From Eretmocerus hayati (taxonomy: Eukaryota > Arthropoda > Insecta > Hymenoptera > Aphelinidae), in NCBI GenBank assembly GCA_029851415.1, contig CM056743.1, positions 12,206,727 through 12,270,726 on the forward strand: a stretch of DNA of 64,000 nt, in the 5' to 3' direction. Position numbers and translations under genes: made by a program. Of the stretch, positions 45,958 through 57,994 are shown one piece after another (positions within the stretch are counted from its first letter, which is position 1; each line of letters starts with the position of its first letter). The notes beneath the pieces are model-generated. The model did not search any database. It was not told the DNA's origin and worked only from the letters and a program-made list of their open reading frames with translations.

Positions 45958-47144
45958 TTTTTTGGGTCAACTTTTGAGGCATCAACTAATTGAGGAACTT
46001 TGTTAACAAATTTTATAGTCATAGGGTTGTTGGGGGAACGGTTGTTATGTTCTTGTAGCTCATGACGCAACTCTGCCATGTACTTCCTCTGAGTTTCAGT
46101 TGAATCAGCAGCTGCCTTAACAGGATCAGGAAGTTTGAACTTATTCTTCAGTACACACAAAGCTTGATTGAAGGTAGTGAAGGTGATGATAATTGGTGGA
46201 GTTTTGCCTTCTTCAAATTTCCCCAGCCTCTTACAAATAAAGGCGGAGGACTCCAACGACACATCAATTTTGGAGAGATATTCACTGACTGTTACATCAT
46301 CTTGATTAGATACACCATCAGGCACATTAAACAGAATAATATTATTCTGTCTTTTGTACCTTTCAGTTACTTCAGAGAAGATTTCTTCAGTATGTAATAA
46401 CTGAGAAGAGTTTGAGACAGATGAAGAGAATTAGGCATTCACTTCTGTAAACTGAGACTTCGACTGCAACAAATCTTCTTTGACATTGAGTATATTAGAT
46501 GAACATTCCTCGAGTCTTGCTCCATCAATCTTGAGAGCGTCAACTGCATCTTCTACTTTCTTGATTCTGTCCTCAAATTTAGAAACACTATCTTGAATAC
46601 TAATGATGGAGGACTTCACATCAGCAAGCTCATTCTTCAATGTTTGCTCCATATCATTTTTGGAATCACTGATATTTTGAGTCAAATCAGACTTCATCTC
46701 AGAAAGTTTACCAAAAAGCTCACCCAGTAAGGAAGTTTGCATATTAAGAAATTTATCTTCTAGTGAGCTGATCAGACCATTTGGTAAGCTATTGGCATCA
46801 CCACCAACACCAGAGCCAGTATTGTTCTTAGGTTGCACATTGATGTTCTTATTAGTACCATTCGAAGCCTTTGGAGAGGGCAAAAGTTGGCTATTATTTT
46901 GTTCGGGTGGCTTTGATTGCATAAAACAACACTGGAAAACACCTATCTTACTTGACACACATCTTATTGCACATGCTTGATCATACACATTTGAACACTT
47001 TTTACATGCTATTCCATATACACATGGATCTTTGCAGTGTGCACAGTATTGATTGTTAAATTTTGCAACAGACAGAGAATTCAGCCATTGCACAGTAGAT
47101 TGGCGGGTGATTTTCTTATTGTTGTCATCATTCATGTTGTTCAT
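45924..47144 (-). pseudogene. Element B ORF1: zinc finger + coiled coil, one in-frame TAA
   Basis: ATG at 47144 (MNNMNDDNNKKITRQ). A Cys-rich N-terminal finger (CAHC, CVYGIACKKC, further Cys) spans residues ~35-75. A linker and a long coiled coil (~130-235) follow. A TAA at 46433-46431 interrupts the frame, which continues without shift (FSSSVSNSSQ, RYKRQNNIILFNVPDG) through a DDVTVSEYL and KLPDPVKAAADSTETQRKYM domain to the stop at 45924. The LFNVPDG motif and C-terminal domain are what these ORF1 proteins share. The stop would separate the RNA-binding C-terminus from the coiled coil, so this copy is probably not functional. Confidence 0.88.
45957..45963 (-). other. Candidate -1 ribosomal frameshift site A_AAA_AAC at the ORF1/ORF2 overlap
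   Basis: In the ORF1 frame the codons read CCA AAA AAC TCT, giving A_AAA_AAC, which fits the X_XXY_YYZ rule. A -1 slip on it leads exactly into the ORF2 frame (CTC TCA AGG AAA), which is open from there. The ORF1 stop lies 31 bases past the heptamer. A small perfect stem (CCCAG-AATG-CTGGG) is about 37 bases downstream, further than the usual 5-9 bases. Confidence 0.55.
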
Positions 47145-47370
47145 TGTAAAACTTGAGTCTTAGGTTATACACAGATGGCAATAGGCACAGATCAGACCCA
47201 CTTTTTCTTTCAACTCAAACAACAACAATACTCAACGTATTGAGATCCCTTTTATTAATCCGCAGTACAATCGAGAAGTTAGTAGTATCGCAATTTGCGA
47301 TATCTCGCATCTCGAAAATGTATTTGTCTTCTAGGGTGCGCGTGTGCTGTTGTTGTTGTTTGTAAATCTA

Positions 47371-49827
47371 CAAAAAATCAATAGCTCTGAGTATCAACAA
47401 AAAATGTTGTAAGGTTATTCATTGTACATGCAATGATGCAATGTACTGATAAATATCAAAAAAAAAATCAACAAAAATGAAGAAAGCACCCAAAGCAGTA
47501 CCATTTTTTAATCAGAAATAAAGCAGGTATGTTTTTGCGGTTAAAAATTTTAGAATCAAACGCTCTGTTGATTACCTGATTTATTATTTATTTTGGAATT
47601 CCAATCAAGTGTCAAGTAGTGATTCAAATCAAATCTAAAGTGAGATTGATACTTTTGCATCGTTGAAGTTACCTAACTTTGACTCTGATATTATCCCTTC
47701 AAGGCAAGATTCCGCGGAAGAAAAGGAAACTCTGGCGTATAGGCACACTTTTTAAACCGAGCATCGTATTCGGCATGTAAACGTGTCGTCCTAGCTACCC
47801 TGCTTGTAATCTCGATTCCTCTCTGCTTGTGTAGTCGTGAGCTTGGGTTATATACGAGTGGTAAAGTATAAAGTTCTAATAATAATTATTCTCAACAGAT
47901 TTCTCTCATTGGTTTAATTTGCCCGTTCAATCGATTTTGTCTGAGATTTTCTCACGTATCATGCCACTGTGAATTATTCCAACGATTTGTCTGTTCTCTT
48001 CGATAATCATAAAACTTATAATGAATTTTAATTTCAACTATAGTGTAGCAGATGAATAGCCGTCAACGTTATGCAGAAAAAAACGTACGCGTTTCATTGC
48101 AAGTGGGGCTGTTCGAAATTCGAAAAGGAGAGGGAAAATGTTCTAGGAACAAGGTATAAGAAACGTTCGCAAGAGTTGCTTTATATCCTCTAAAAAATTT
48201 TATTTCTCACGCATTCGCCCAGATTACTGGGACTTTCTTTAACACGGACCTTTTTCCAATCATTGAGTGAATTGATTTGTATCTTTGACAAAAATTTTCT
48301 TGCGAATTCACATTGCTCCTTAAGGTTACATAATAAGACTACCTGTTTCATTCAAAGTTTATTTGATTTAGCAGCACACATACATTGAATAAGAGAGGTT
48401 TGAGTACCTGTGTAGTCCCTCGGTCTACCAAATCGGATAAACCTCATGAAAACCTTCAAATGATCGTAATTATGGATTTCCTCGTTTTGGGCAATTATTC
48501 AAATTGAAATCTGAATACTTTGTCATTTATTTCATTCCAACTGCATCATTGTAATTTTGGATAACTAACATGATTAGGTTTGCCGAAGGGCTTTTGAAAG
48601 CTTTTTGAGATTTTCACTTTCAACTTTTTGAGATTTAAGATTGGAATTGGGAATTTTACGCTTCGATGCTAATGAGCTATTTGTAAATTTCTGACATCCA
48701 ATTTCGACTTGATTTTATAGTAGCCATATGTATGAAATATCCGAGACGAATACAAAACACGCACGCGTTGCAGTTCTGTATGAGCCAATGGGAATCTTTC
48801 TCGCAAAGAACCTTGAAATCAAAAGAGATTATCACGAGAAGCTATTCTTGGTCAAATTCATTGATTGAATCAACCATCTATTACAATGTCCATTCCTGGT
48901 CCCTTAGCTGCTACTCCAAAGAATAGTAGTAAAAAATTACATAGCTTAAGAAAATCTCAAGATGTACTGGCGTCTCATGAAATACATTATACATTGAATG
49001 ATATAAACTTTTGAAAAACGAAAACAAGTTGAAGTTGATGGAAACAGTAGTCAAGATGGAAATCATAATTTAAGTGGCAGGTCGAAACGTAAGCTTATTT
49101 CTCCAAGAAATCTGTTCCAAGATGTCACACACCACTATAACCCAAACTCGGACTGCTACGCGGTGTGGATGTTACCTCATCTCCTTTTTTTTAGCCTCCA
49201 AACAAGAATTAGGACTCATCACAGAACTTTGCACATGGTATGGCGCATATTTTAGTTTTATTTTGGGACTTCCCAATTATTTCATGACCGTAGCAGTGAT
49301 CGTTGTGAACATATATATTCAAAATGGAATCCAATTGAAATACTCATCTTGATATTCTAGAGTTTGATTAATGTATCCGCGATACACGCAAAACTGGGCG
49401 TTGATAAGAATAGTCCTCGCGCGTTTTGGCAAAAAATTAACGCATCGGTTTAACAAACCCATTTTATTGCGAGTTTTATATTTTCCTATTCTTCGGTTTT
49501 GATTTTCAACCCATCAAGAATGGACGATCAGCGCGCTTGCGCGCGTGTCGAATTCTAGTACTGATTAACTCAAAATGAAGACCATCAATGCAGTAATAGC
49601 AATATATAACAGCTCCACACACTACAAACAGAGATCATCGATAATTTGAACTAAAAGACGGAGCAACAAACAACAGCTGACGCAAAGCGCGGGAACCCCG
49701 TTGTATATGAGTGATGAGGAATTGTTGATACTTTGAAGGATGATTTATAAAATGGAAAATAACGTGTAACGATCGATGAGATATGAGTTTTAGATGAGTA
49801 AATCACATTCTCATGAAATCTGACTTA
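47371..49827. other. No gene seen
   Basis: AT-rich. Open frames at 48732-48926 and 49074-49352 lack domains. No repeats beyond short homopolymers. Confidence 0.4.
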
Positions 49828-50157
49828 CAAGGGGAGGTCCAACCTTGTGGAACACGGATCCTTATGAAACTCTGGGAATCATCTTGTTTTGGTGAGAAAT
49901 GAAGGTATCTCCAAGGATTTGATCCCATGGGCCTCCTATCCCGAAATACAGCTATAGAGATTAGCATTGCCAATATAGGCTCGTGTTGAAAAGTCGTTTA
50001 TATAGATATACTAACAAGGCTAACCTTCATAGCTGTATTTCGGGAGAGGAGGCCCATGGGATCAAACCCCTTGGAGATACCTTCATTTCTCACCAAAACA
50101 AGATGATTCCCAGAGTTTCATAAGGATCCGTGTTCCACAAAGTTGGACCTCCCCTTG
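49828..50157. mobile_element. Palindromic MITE, 330 bp, TTA target duplication; family of 27953-28281
   Basis: Ends CAAGGGGAGGTCCAAC and complement, flanked by TTA at 49825-49827 and 50158-50160. Arms of about 145 bp are nearly identical (ggatccttatgaaactctgg, tcatcttgttttggtgag). The centre matches the centre of 27953-28281 in inverted orientation. Confidence 0.9.
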
Positions 50158-50226
50158 TTAATGGTTTTTCTCTTTCCCTTTCTCATTTCAAGAGCTGATG
50201 ATAGTGGAGTTCGATGTGTTTGAACT

Positions 50227-51449
50227 TCAAAAAGAATATCCTATACCGTTTTGACTGAATCGAAGAGAATTCATCATTTTATTCAATAAATATAGTTGGA
50301 GGTTATGTGTGCTATCCAAAGTGCTTTCAGTGAAATCACGTTTAGAAAGCGCTTGGGCAATCCATAGGCATGGGGATAATTTTTTCTTGCCATTCAAGCC
50401 TGTAGGATGGGTTTGGTACCATTGGACTAGTCTCAGGATCCCGGGGTTTTCTAAAATATGGCTTGAAAAGTTGTCCCCTGCAGGAGACAAAATAGTGAGT
50501 GAGTTAAGGACTAAATCGAGTTTGAGCAGTATTTCGTACACGAGACATTTTCTTTGCAACTCATTGGAAATTTGCAAGAGGTCTGCTTTGGGCTAATCAA
50601 GATCTCATGTTTTCGGGAATTTCAAGTATATCTTTGAGAAATCCCAATGAGACCTCCCAAACGGTTTCACACAGGTAATCAATCACACATGATATCGAAG
50701 AACTATTAAAATTCTCAACTAGAATCTCTTTAAATATGATATGAAAAACTCGGATTCCCGAAAACGAAGCTCTCTATAGCTCTTGTAGTCATCCCAGATG
50801 GCGTGGGGGAATGTAATAATAGAAGAAGGAGGATTGATATCGATACCTCCTACACAGAAGCATTGGAAAATGTATAAGCCGTATACTCATACGTTGCGAA
50901 AACTGTTTGTTCGTAGGGAGGTATTGATATAACGTCGTCGTCGTCAGGTAACTCGGTAAGTACTGCTATTGTTTTGAGCAGATTCTTGAGGATTCTGTAC
51001 ACATGTCTAGAATTATGCTGTCATAGGCAGCGGGTACTCCAGTGACGGTTGATTAGCTGATTTTTCATCATGGAGGTTTTCGACGAGTTCTGATCCTTGG
51101 AACTCACTCAAAGCCTCGAAGAATGACTCTCAAGACACAAAGAGATCATTAGTAGGTCAAAGCTTGTTGTGGGTGATTGAAAATGTGTTGAACTCTGAGT
51201 TGATGCTAATTCAGATGAGAATTTTTCAATTTCCTCGCTCCCAGAAACTCCATCTGATGTTGGAGGAAATAGTTTCACGAAATGAACATCGATGAATGAG
51301 TAGTATGAAATGGTGAGAAGTAACATGTTCAGAGTTTCAGCGGATATTTGGTCTCTACCACCCTTCCTGGAATTTAAGGCCACGAATGCCTCATTGTTTT
51401 GATCATTCTCCCTCAGGACGTTCAGAAATCTCAAAGGATTCTTCACCAA
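50227..51449 (-). CDS. Three coding-like open segments of an unrecognised gene
   Basis: On the minus strand, 51449-51108 (motif RKGGRDQISAETLNMLLLTI), about 51018-50850 (HVYRILKNLLKTIAVLTELP, then an acidic patch) and 50577-50227 (ELQRKCLVYEILLKLDLVLN) follow one another with protein-like composition. I could not define consistent splice sites joining them, and recognise no family. They may be exons of one gene or a relic. Low confidence. Confidence 0.25.
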
Positions 51450-53277
51450 ATATTTTAGAGTATTGGACAGAGACTAACACGAATCATTCAAAATGTTCGA
51501 TGTCTTAATTTTACGACGTTTTGAGTAAAAGCGTTAAATAGTCAGAAATCTCCATGTCACTTCATCAGTTTGCTCATTGACCGCATAACTGGAACATCCA
51601 AAAACTTACTTTCACGACTCTCAAAATAAAACTCGAGCCATCACTGCTCAAAAGATTATTAAATCCTCGTAACTTTTTCCGACAATAGCTCGATAAAACA
51701 CATGACTATTACGGGATACCCGGTGACATTCCTGACCATATAAGCATGATATGCCATTCAGTACACGTCTATGCGTCAGATGACCAATGAAGTACACATC
51801 CGAACCCGCAAATTTTTTATGAAAGCTCGACTCGATGCACGTAAGTTACGTATCGATGCAGCCCACGTACACATAGCGCTGGCTTGAACAAAGAACCGTC
51901 ATTGAGTGGAATGTATGAATTTACAGATTTACAATCGGTCGGGTTGCATTGATATAAATTGGCCGATACGGAACAAAGAATCTCAACGCTTTAATTGACC
52001 GAAATTTTATCATTCGGCACCGTTCATCAATACCCTATACTTTTCTCATTCCACTACAGGTTAAAGCCAGGGTTCATTTTTAATCACTGGATCCACAATG
52101 AGTATGAGTGGAAAAACATTTGAACTTCGCGAACGGTACTTTTGAGAAGAAGAATTTCAGGTATAGAGATGGTGTAGATCTATATCGAGTTTGCGAGACC
52201 ATGATCGATAGAAGATAGAGGATGACGTTTCTTGTGATCGAGAGGAGAATCTCCAGGGAGCGATCAGATGTTAGATGCAAGAGATGAGGGTGTTTTGTGG
52301 GTTAAGCTTCTTGCGGATGTTCACACGAAGACAAATCGATGGACCAAGCAGTTCTGATTCACCCAGATCAATTTGGAATCGAGGTGAGAAAACTAGAGCT
52401 GTACTGCTTCCCAAGAATCTGTAGAACCGATGCTCGACGGGATGGTGATTCTGTTTTCATTTCGTAATTCCTATTTTGAGAATGTATCTTTTCCAAAAAA
52501 TACCTAAGAACTTGAGACTTGACTTCTCTGATTCCACATCTCAGTTATTGTGGAAACTGCAAGAACAGTCAAGCTAGCACAAATTATTAAGTCATAGCTC
52601 AACCATTCCCTTCTGATTCTCTGACCATGAGTAGATGAAAATGTTGCCGATGGATGAATAGTCAGAAATCCATCTCTATCACTCAAGGTTCACCATCAAC
52701 AACTATGCTTTCTCCAAATCCTTTTTAAGTTCTTCACAAATTCAAGCTATTGTTCGATTTTGAATAGTTATCCGCGCTTCCAGAGAAATACAAGCAAGAA
52801 TACGGCCAGGTTCGACGGAAGATGAAAAAAATCCACTGGTCTCTAACTGCTCTTAATGAGATTTTCTAACGTGTCGAATATTGAATAAAGGAAATATATG
52901 CTGGTGTCCAAATGACATGGAATACGGAAAATTGAGCTGATGAAGATCATTCATAATCTCGAAATCTGGATTGTAGATGGGCTCACGGATCCACTTTGGA
53001 CATTCCAATCACTTCAACCTAAATTCTTCTCTTTCGAAGTCATATTAAGGAATATTGTGCGTTGTGTGACGCACGATGGTATTGTGATTGATACCGATCA
53101 AGCTTCAAAATCTTGTGAAATGTTTCAATTGATCGGGCAGACATTGGAGTAACATAACGTAAGTGTACCCAACATGCCCCTCCCCTTTAAGATGTTTTGA
53201 CAATAGTTTTGGCCCACTTCAATATTTTTCAACGCACTTTTGTGATTTTCAAAGCTTGTTCCTGGATCTTTGAAATA
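51450..53277. other. No gene seen
   Basis: Short open frames only; none with domains or clear splice sites. Confidence 0.4.
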
Positions 53278-54097
53278 CCGTATTTACCCGTGTATAAGAC
53301 GCACCAAAAAATCAGTTTTGAACACTCCAAGAAAGGAGGGCGTCTTATCTATGGGTGTGTCTTATCTATAGGTGCCTAATATTTCCTGTGCGGGAAATCT
53401 GTTGTCAGCACTCGTGTATAAGACTGTGATTCCTCTCGAGAGGTTTGTAGTCTGATTTCGAATGATAGCGAATGTTATACCGTGTTTCGTTTATTATAAG
53501 ACCTGGCCTATAGATTTTTTGGCCTGACTGAGAGGCCCTATATTTGAGATAGGCCTTATTTTCGAGATAGGTCCTATATTTCCAACCCCGGAAGATATAA
53601 CCTATCAAATTCTTGAAATCTGTTTATCCAATCAATGCAAAGACAGATTTTCGAATTTCTTACTTTATCATCAAAGGGTTAGGATGAAGGAGCGTAACCG
53701 AGTCAATTCAAAGACATTTTATTTTCAAGGATAGCTTATACTTGAGGGGTGTCTTATATTTGAGGGTGTCTTATATTCGAGATAGGTCTTATATTCCACC
53801 GGGTTCTCGATAGGGGTGTCTTATATTTGACGAGGTCTTATATTCGAGCATGTCTTATGATAGGCGAAACACGGTAGAGCGGACAATAAATGTATTGTGA
53901 TGTGTGTAAATGAATCTCTATTGTCCTTCATTTGCCCGGTTTCATCTGAAATTTTTCACTTCGAGCCCCAGTAAACCGGGGTGCGTCTCATCTATGGGTG
54001 CGTCTTATCTACAGGTTCTTATTATTCCCCGATCTTTCCCCCCAAAAAATGGGGTGCGTCTTATCTATGGGTGCGTCTTATACATGGGTAAATACGG
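53278..54097. mobile_element. MITE with CCGTATTTACCCGTGTATAA ends, TA target duplication, host of a nested MITE
   Basis: Ends CCGTATTTACCCGTGTATAA (53278) and ATGGGTAAATACGG (to 54097) are flanked by TA at 53276-53277 and 54098-54099. The subterminal unit gcgtcttatctatgggtg is repeated near both ends. Without the nested insert it is about 420 bp. TA duplication fits Tc1/mariner. This family of ends (gtataagacgcacc) is, from memory, widespread in animal genomes. Confidence 0.85.
53480..53874. mobile_element. Nested 395-bp MITE, TA target duplication
   Basis: Ends CCGTGTTTCG and CGAAACACGG are flanked by TA at 53478-53479 and 53875-53876. Subterminal repeats of ggtcttatattcgaga run inward from both ends. 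Its end organisation mirrors that of the host element (CCGTRTTT plus ATAAGAC), so the two are probably related lineages. Confidence 0.85.
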
Positions 54098-54099
54098 TA

Positions 54100-55740
54100 A
54101 GCCGAGGTCACTTTAATTTTGACCAACCACAGCCAAGCTATCACGATTTCGCCAAAAAGCAATTTCTTGCAAGTTTGAGGGAAGTTGTACCCAAAATCCC
54201 CCAATTCAGCCATCTTCTCAACAACTCTGGTCCACCTCAACATTCTCCGATGCACTTGGACCCATTTTAAAGCTCGTTTCAAGACCTCCAAAATGAGCTG
54301 AATTACGTCTAATTTTGATTAACTGGATCCGAGCTGTTTTAGTTTTCTCGGTGTAAATCGGCAATGGAGTGCATGGAATTTTTTTTATGCAGTTCTACAA
54401 TCTTTGGATGATCGTAAAATTGCATAAAATAGTCACGCCTCGTTCTTGAGGTTCCCCGGTTCATAACAATTATTTTGACCCTCACCTGCGGCTCGGGCCG
54501 AAAACCAATCGCTCAGAAGCGAACTCCAACCTCATATACTCGGAGCAAAATATACTCACGGTGCGCCCCTGAGGGGGATGAGAACAAAAATGACAACAAG
54601 AACTGAAAGAGGGGTGTTTTTATACAAATCGTCACGAATTTGAGCTGATTTCGAGCGAAATTGGATCAGCTCGCCGCTTCGAGTGATCGTCAGCTAATGA
54701 TTCCCGATCCATTGCTTATGGAGAAGTTGTTCCATATCCTGCATGAATATCCTTCGCGCTTGCCTATCTTGAATATCTCATTGGATTTCTTCAACTCGAT
54801 CATCTTTTCACCAAAAGTCATATCACAACATTATAGAGGAAGTTGATCGACTTTTCAACGAATCAATCTCTTCCATCAAAGTTTCTAATTTGCATGTGGT
54901 TGGAATTATGGGTGGTGTTGCTCCTTCAACACACTACCGTATCGTTCGATCATATTTTTTTCGCCTCCCTAATGCCACAGTATGTCTCCTGAGGACGCAT
55001 ACACGATACAAATTCCATCTGCCGCTTCTTGATATTCTAAAATGTCAAAGTTTGGTCAAAACTTTGGAAAACAGGTTTTGGTCTCTCGGTTCACGTATCG
55101 ACCGGAAGTCGATACGGTCCTGGTCAACTTTCACCAAGTTCTCGTCCCTCTCGCAACTCTTCTATCCTAAGAATTGATAAGGGCGGCACATAAGAAATAA
55201 ACTGTCCACTCAAAAAATACCGCACTTATCACAAAAAAGAGGGAAAAATCGGGAAGAAAAAACAGAATTATGAAGTCCGATCTACGTGAAGCGAAAATGT
55301 TATTCTGCTGCTGCTGTTTTCTGGAACGGCTGTTTCGCTGCTGGTGCTGCTCGAGGTGCGGACGAAATTATATGAATATCGATATGAGTTCAAGTTGGTG
55401 AGGCGGCACAGCAAAAAGAATCAACAGTTTTTGTAGAAAAAATCATAATGTCACTTTATGTTCGTCGATGAGGAGATTCTGATACATTATCGCGCTTGTC
55501 TCTATTGTTCGACCATTCACACGTGCACACATGAGACCGAGAATTTGTACGCGCGTCCGAACATCACGCACCCGCTCATCGCGTCACCTGTGGCGGTCCG
55601 GAGCAAACTTGAAACAGAGCGACGTGGAGCGTGCGGCCCGCTCTGCGATGAAGACTTTTCTGATGATGATCTAGTTTCCGCGGTCCCTTATATAGAGACC
55701 GGACCCGGTGATCAAAAGTCACGGTTCGTGCCGTGACCTA
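54100..55740. other. No gene seen
   Basis: A few CTG-type triplets near 55310; open frames at 54661-55177 and 55458-55736 have no domain. The latter lies in a GC-richer patch that leads into the GCGTTA repeat cluster. Confidence 0.4.
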
Positions 55741-55764
55741 CATACAATTTGTACATAATGTACG

Positions 55765-56105
55765 CGACATGGCGTTAGCCCTAAGTGACCGCACGGTAAC
55801 GATACATAGCGTTAATCGGGATTCACGGTACATTATATTCACTTCACGTTGCGTTAGCATTTTTAGGTCACGCTAACGCACGCTGGCGTTATCGAGGGCT
55901 CATTTTGCCAGAGGATCACTCCTCGTGGCGTTAGAACCACCTTGAGGGCCAGTAACTATACGTTTTGTTACTTCCATTACTACGTACAACTAATAATGGA
56001 GCATGCGTTTACTCAAGAAAGCCGAAAATGGCTAACGCTCCGTAGCGTTAGCTTCACGAAAATACAATGCGGGATTCACGCGACGTGGCGTTACAAAATT
56101 GCGAT
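55765..56105. repeat. Cluster of nine GCGTTA words (seven direct, two inverted)
   Basis: GGCGTTAG-like words occur near 55773, 55809, 55850, 55892, 55929, 56046 and 56088, with TAACGC at about 55876 and 56031. Those at 55765 and 56080 sit in a longer shared block (cgcgacRtggcgttaS). The flanks lack the motif. It resembles subterminal transposase-binding arrays of DNA transposons, but no terminal repeat or gene was found. Confidence 0.7.
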
Positions 56106-56233
56106 TCGGTAAATCCAATCGTAAAACTAACACTACTTAAATTTTTCTCTTAGGTTATTTATCATACAATAATTGGAGAAAAAAATCCCTTCGCGCGATT
56201 TGAAGCGATTCGAAATAACATATGTCTTTGGAG

Positions 56234-56446
56234 CAGGGTTTTTAACGAATTCCATTTCGAATTTTGTTGAATTTCGTTGAGTCCTATTTGATGACCCCTT
56301 TCGTAACGAAATCCCACTCTAAAAATCATAATCATCATTTTACGACGATTATGATTTTTTGGAAAGGATTTCGTTACAAAATTGGTCATAGGAAAGAATT
56401 CAACGAAATTCAACGAAATTAAAAATGAATTTCGTTAAAAACCCTG
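56234..56446. mobile_element. hAT-type MITE, 213 bp, 8-bp target duplication
   Basis: ctttggag at 56226-56233 is repeated exactly at 56447-56454. The element has CAGGGTTTTTAACGAA ends, arms of about 95 bp and a short centre near 56340. CAGGG ends with an 8-bp duplication define the hAT superfamily. The perfect duplication suggests a recent insertion. Confidence 0.93.
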
Positions 56447-56454
56447 CTTTGGAG

Positions 56455-57985
56455 GCACACGCCAGGATTGAGGGCTCTTGTGGGAATTCTGAGTGGAGAA
56501 AAAGTCTCCCGGGGAAGAAAAACGACAAAGTTTCACTAGGTATCACGCTTTCATGGGACAGTTTTTTGTGGACGTATCGAAGGTAGTTGACAATCGAGTG
56601 AACTCTTGAAGATAAGAAAATTGAGCTCAAGCTGAGTGTATGTGATTTTCCTCTGAACATCCGACTGTTCTTAGTGTGATGAGTTGGAGCACTCAAATGG
56701 TTTTGAAGCGAAAAGTTTTGGAAGGAGCTTGTGGGAAACCTCGGAAGCGTGTACTAGATGTGAGTGTAAACGTGAAGGGTGTAAGATAGATAGTGCACTG
56801 CAAATGAATTGAAACTGCTCGTGATGAGTTTAGTGGTACTGCGGGGGAATGTGAACCCCATGCTATCATATACTGTCAAAGTGAGGTTGGGGAACTTGTC
56901 TGACTGCTACTCTGTTTTTTCCTGTCTATTCAATTCCTCTCGTCCAATTGAACGCTATTAATGACCTCACCCCTACCCATCGACGGATGTGTGCGATTTT
57001 CACTCTGAATTTCGATTATTCCCAGCAATTTCTCCTAGTTGTTCACTTACTTCGCTGAATAATCTGTTTCGTGGATTAGATCTTTCTTAGTCGTCTCAGC
57101 AAACTACTACGAAGTACAGTTGAATTTTTTTGTTCTTAAGAAATCACGTGACTGTGTGATTTCCATGGAGAAGAAGTGTGGAGAAACGAGGTTATCAATG
57201 GGCATGGGAAAACCCATGGAAGTGTCGACTCGTGTGATTGGATGATACTAGATCAAAGCTGGGTATGAGCCAACTTCCAATTTCTTTAAAAATTCGATGT
57301 TGGATTTTGAAGGCTAAATATCTCAATCCGTTACTGTCCTTCAAGAGAATCTCATAAATATTCTCCAGAACAGAAACTGATTTTTATGATGTAAAGAGCT
57401 ATTTTCCATGAGTGGTCACTCACGAATGCAGTCCCTAGAACAACTCAAAATTGGCCCGTGCCACTCTAGTACAAAGCCACTCAATTATTATTCCCGATTA
57501 AATCTCATCATTCATCCGCGTTTTTAAAAGAATTGTCCATTAGAAATGAAATCAAAGTCCAGTAATTAGCGGATCTTGCTGCTTCAATACACGAGAACGG
57601 GCCAAGAACTGATATACCCAAATCCAATTAGCTCAATGCTCAATGAGTGACTCTTGGTGTTTCACATTTATAAATCAGAAAGTCGAGCCAGGTTGTCCGT
57701 AACAATATAACAAACAACGCAATTTCAACAGAAGTGGGATATACACTTCCTCTGCCCTTGAAGAATTTTGCAGGCTTTCTGGGCCCACTTCAACAAATAA
57801 GTAGATTTAATAATTATGGCGCGGAATTTCCTTATACCACATGGTTTTGGGTGATCGGTCATCCAATGGCCCCACTCAATCAACAAGTATTTCTCTCGGT
57901 ATTTCTCGAGCGGGGCCGTGAATCTACTATCGAACAGGTCATTAGGTCGAAGTCATATCTTCCCATTTACAATCAAAATAGTATT
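56455..57985. other. No gene seen
   Basis: AT-rich with no repeats of note. The plus open frame at 57734-58048 runs into the next repeat cluster and has no domain. Confidence 0.4.
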
Positions 57986-57994
57986 ATACGCACC

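Larger units (their letters stand above)
42816..47370 (-). mobile_element. Non-LTR retrotransposon B, near complete (CR1/Jockey group)
   Basis: Order on the minus strand: 5' UTR (about 47370-47145), ORF1 (47144-45924), ORF2 in the -1 frame (from 45957 to 43081), a short AT-rich 3' UTR, and a tail of (ACTAAAT)n at 42846-42816. The 5' limit is approximate. The coding part has one stop in ORF1 and one changed key residue in ORF2. Confidence 0.88.

Noticed and set aside
55765..56105. CRISPR-like array
   Set aside because: The repeated words are about 6-10 bases, unevenly spaced and in both orientations, in a eukaryotic context.
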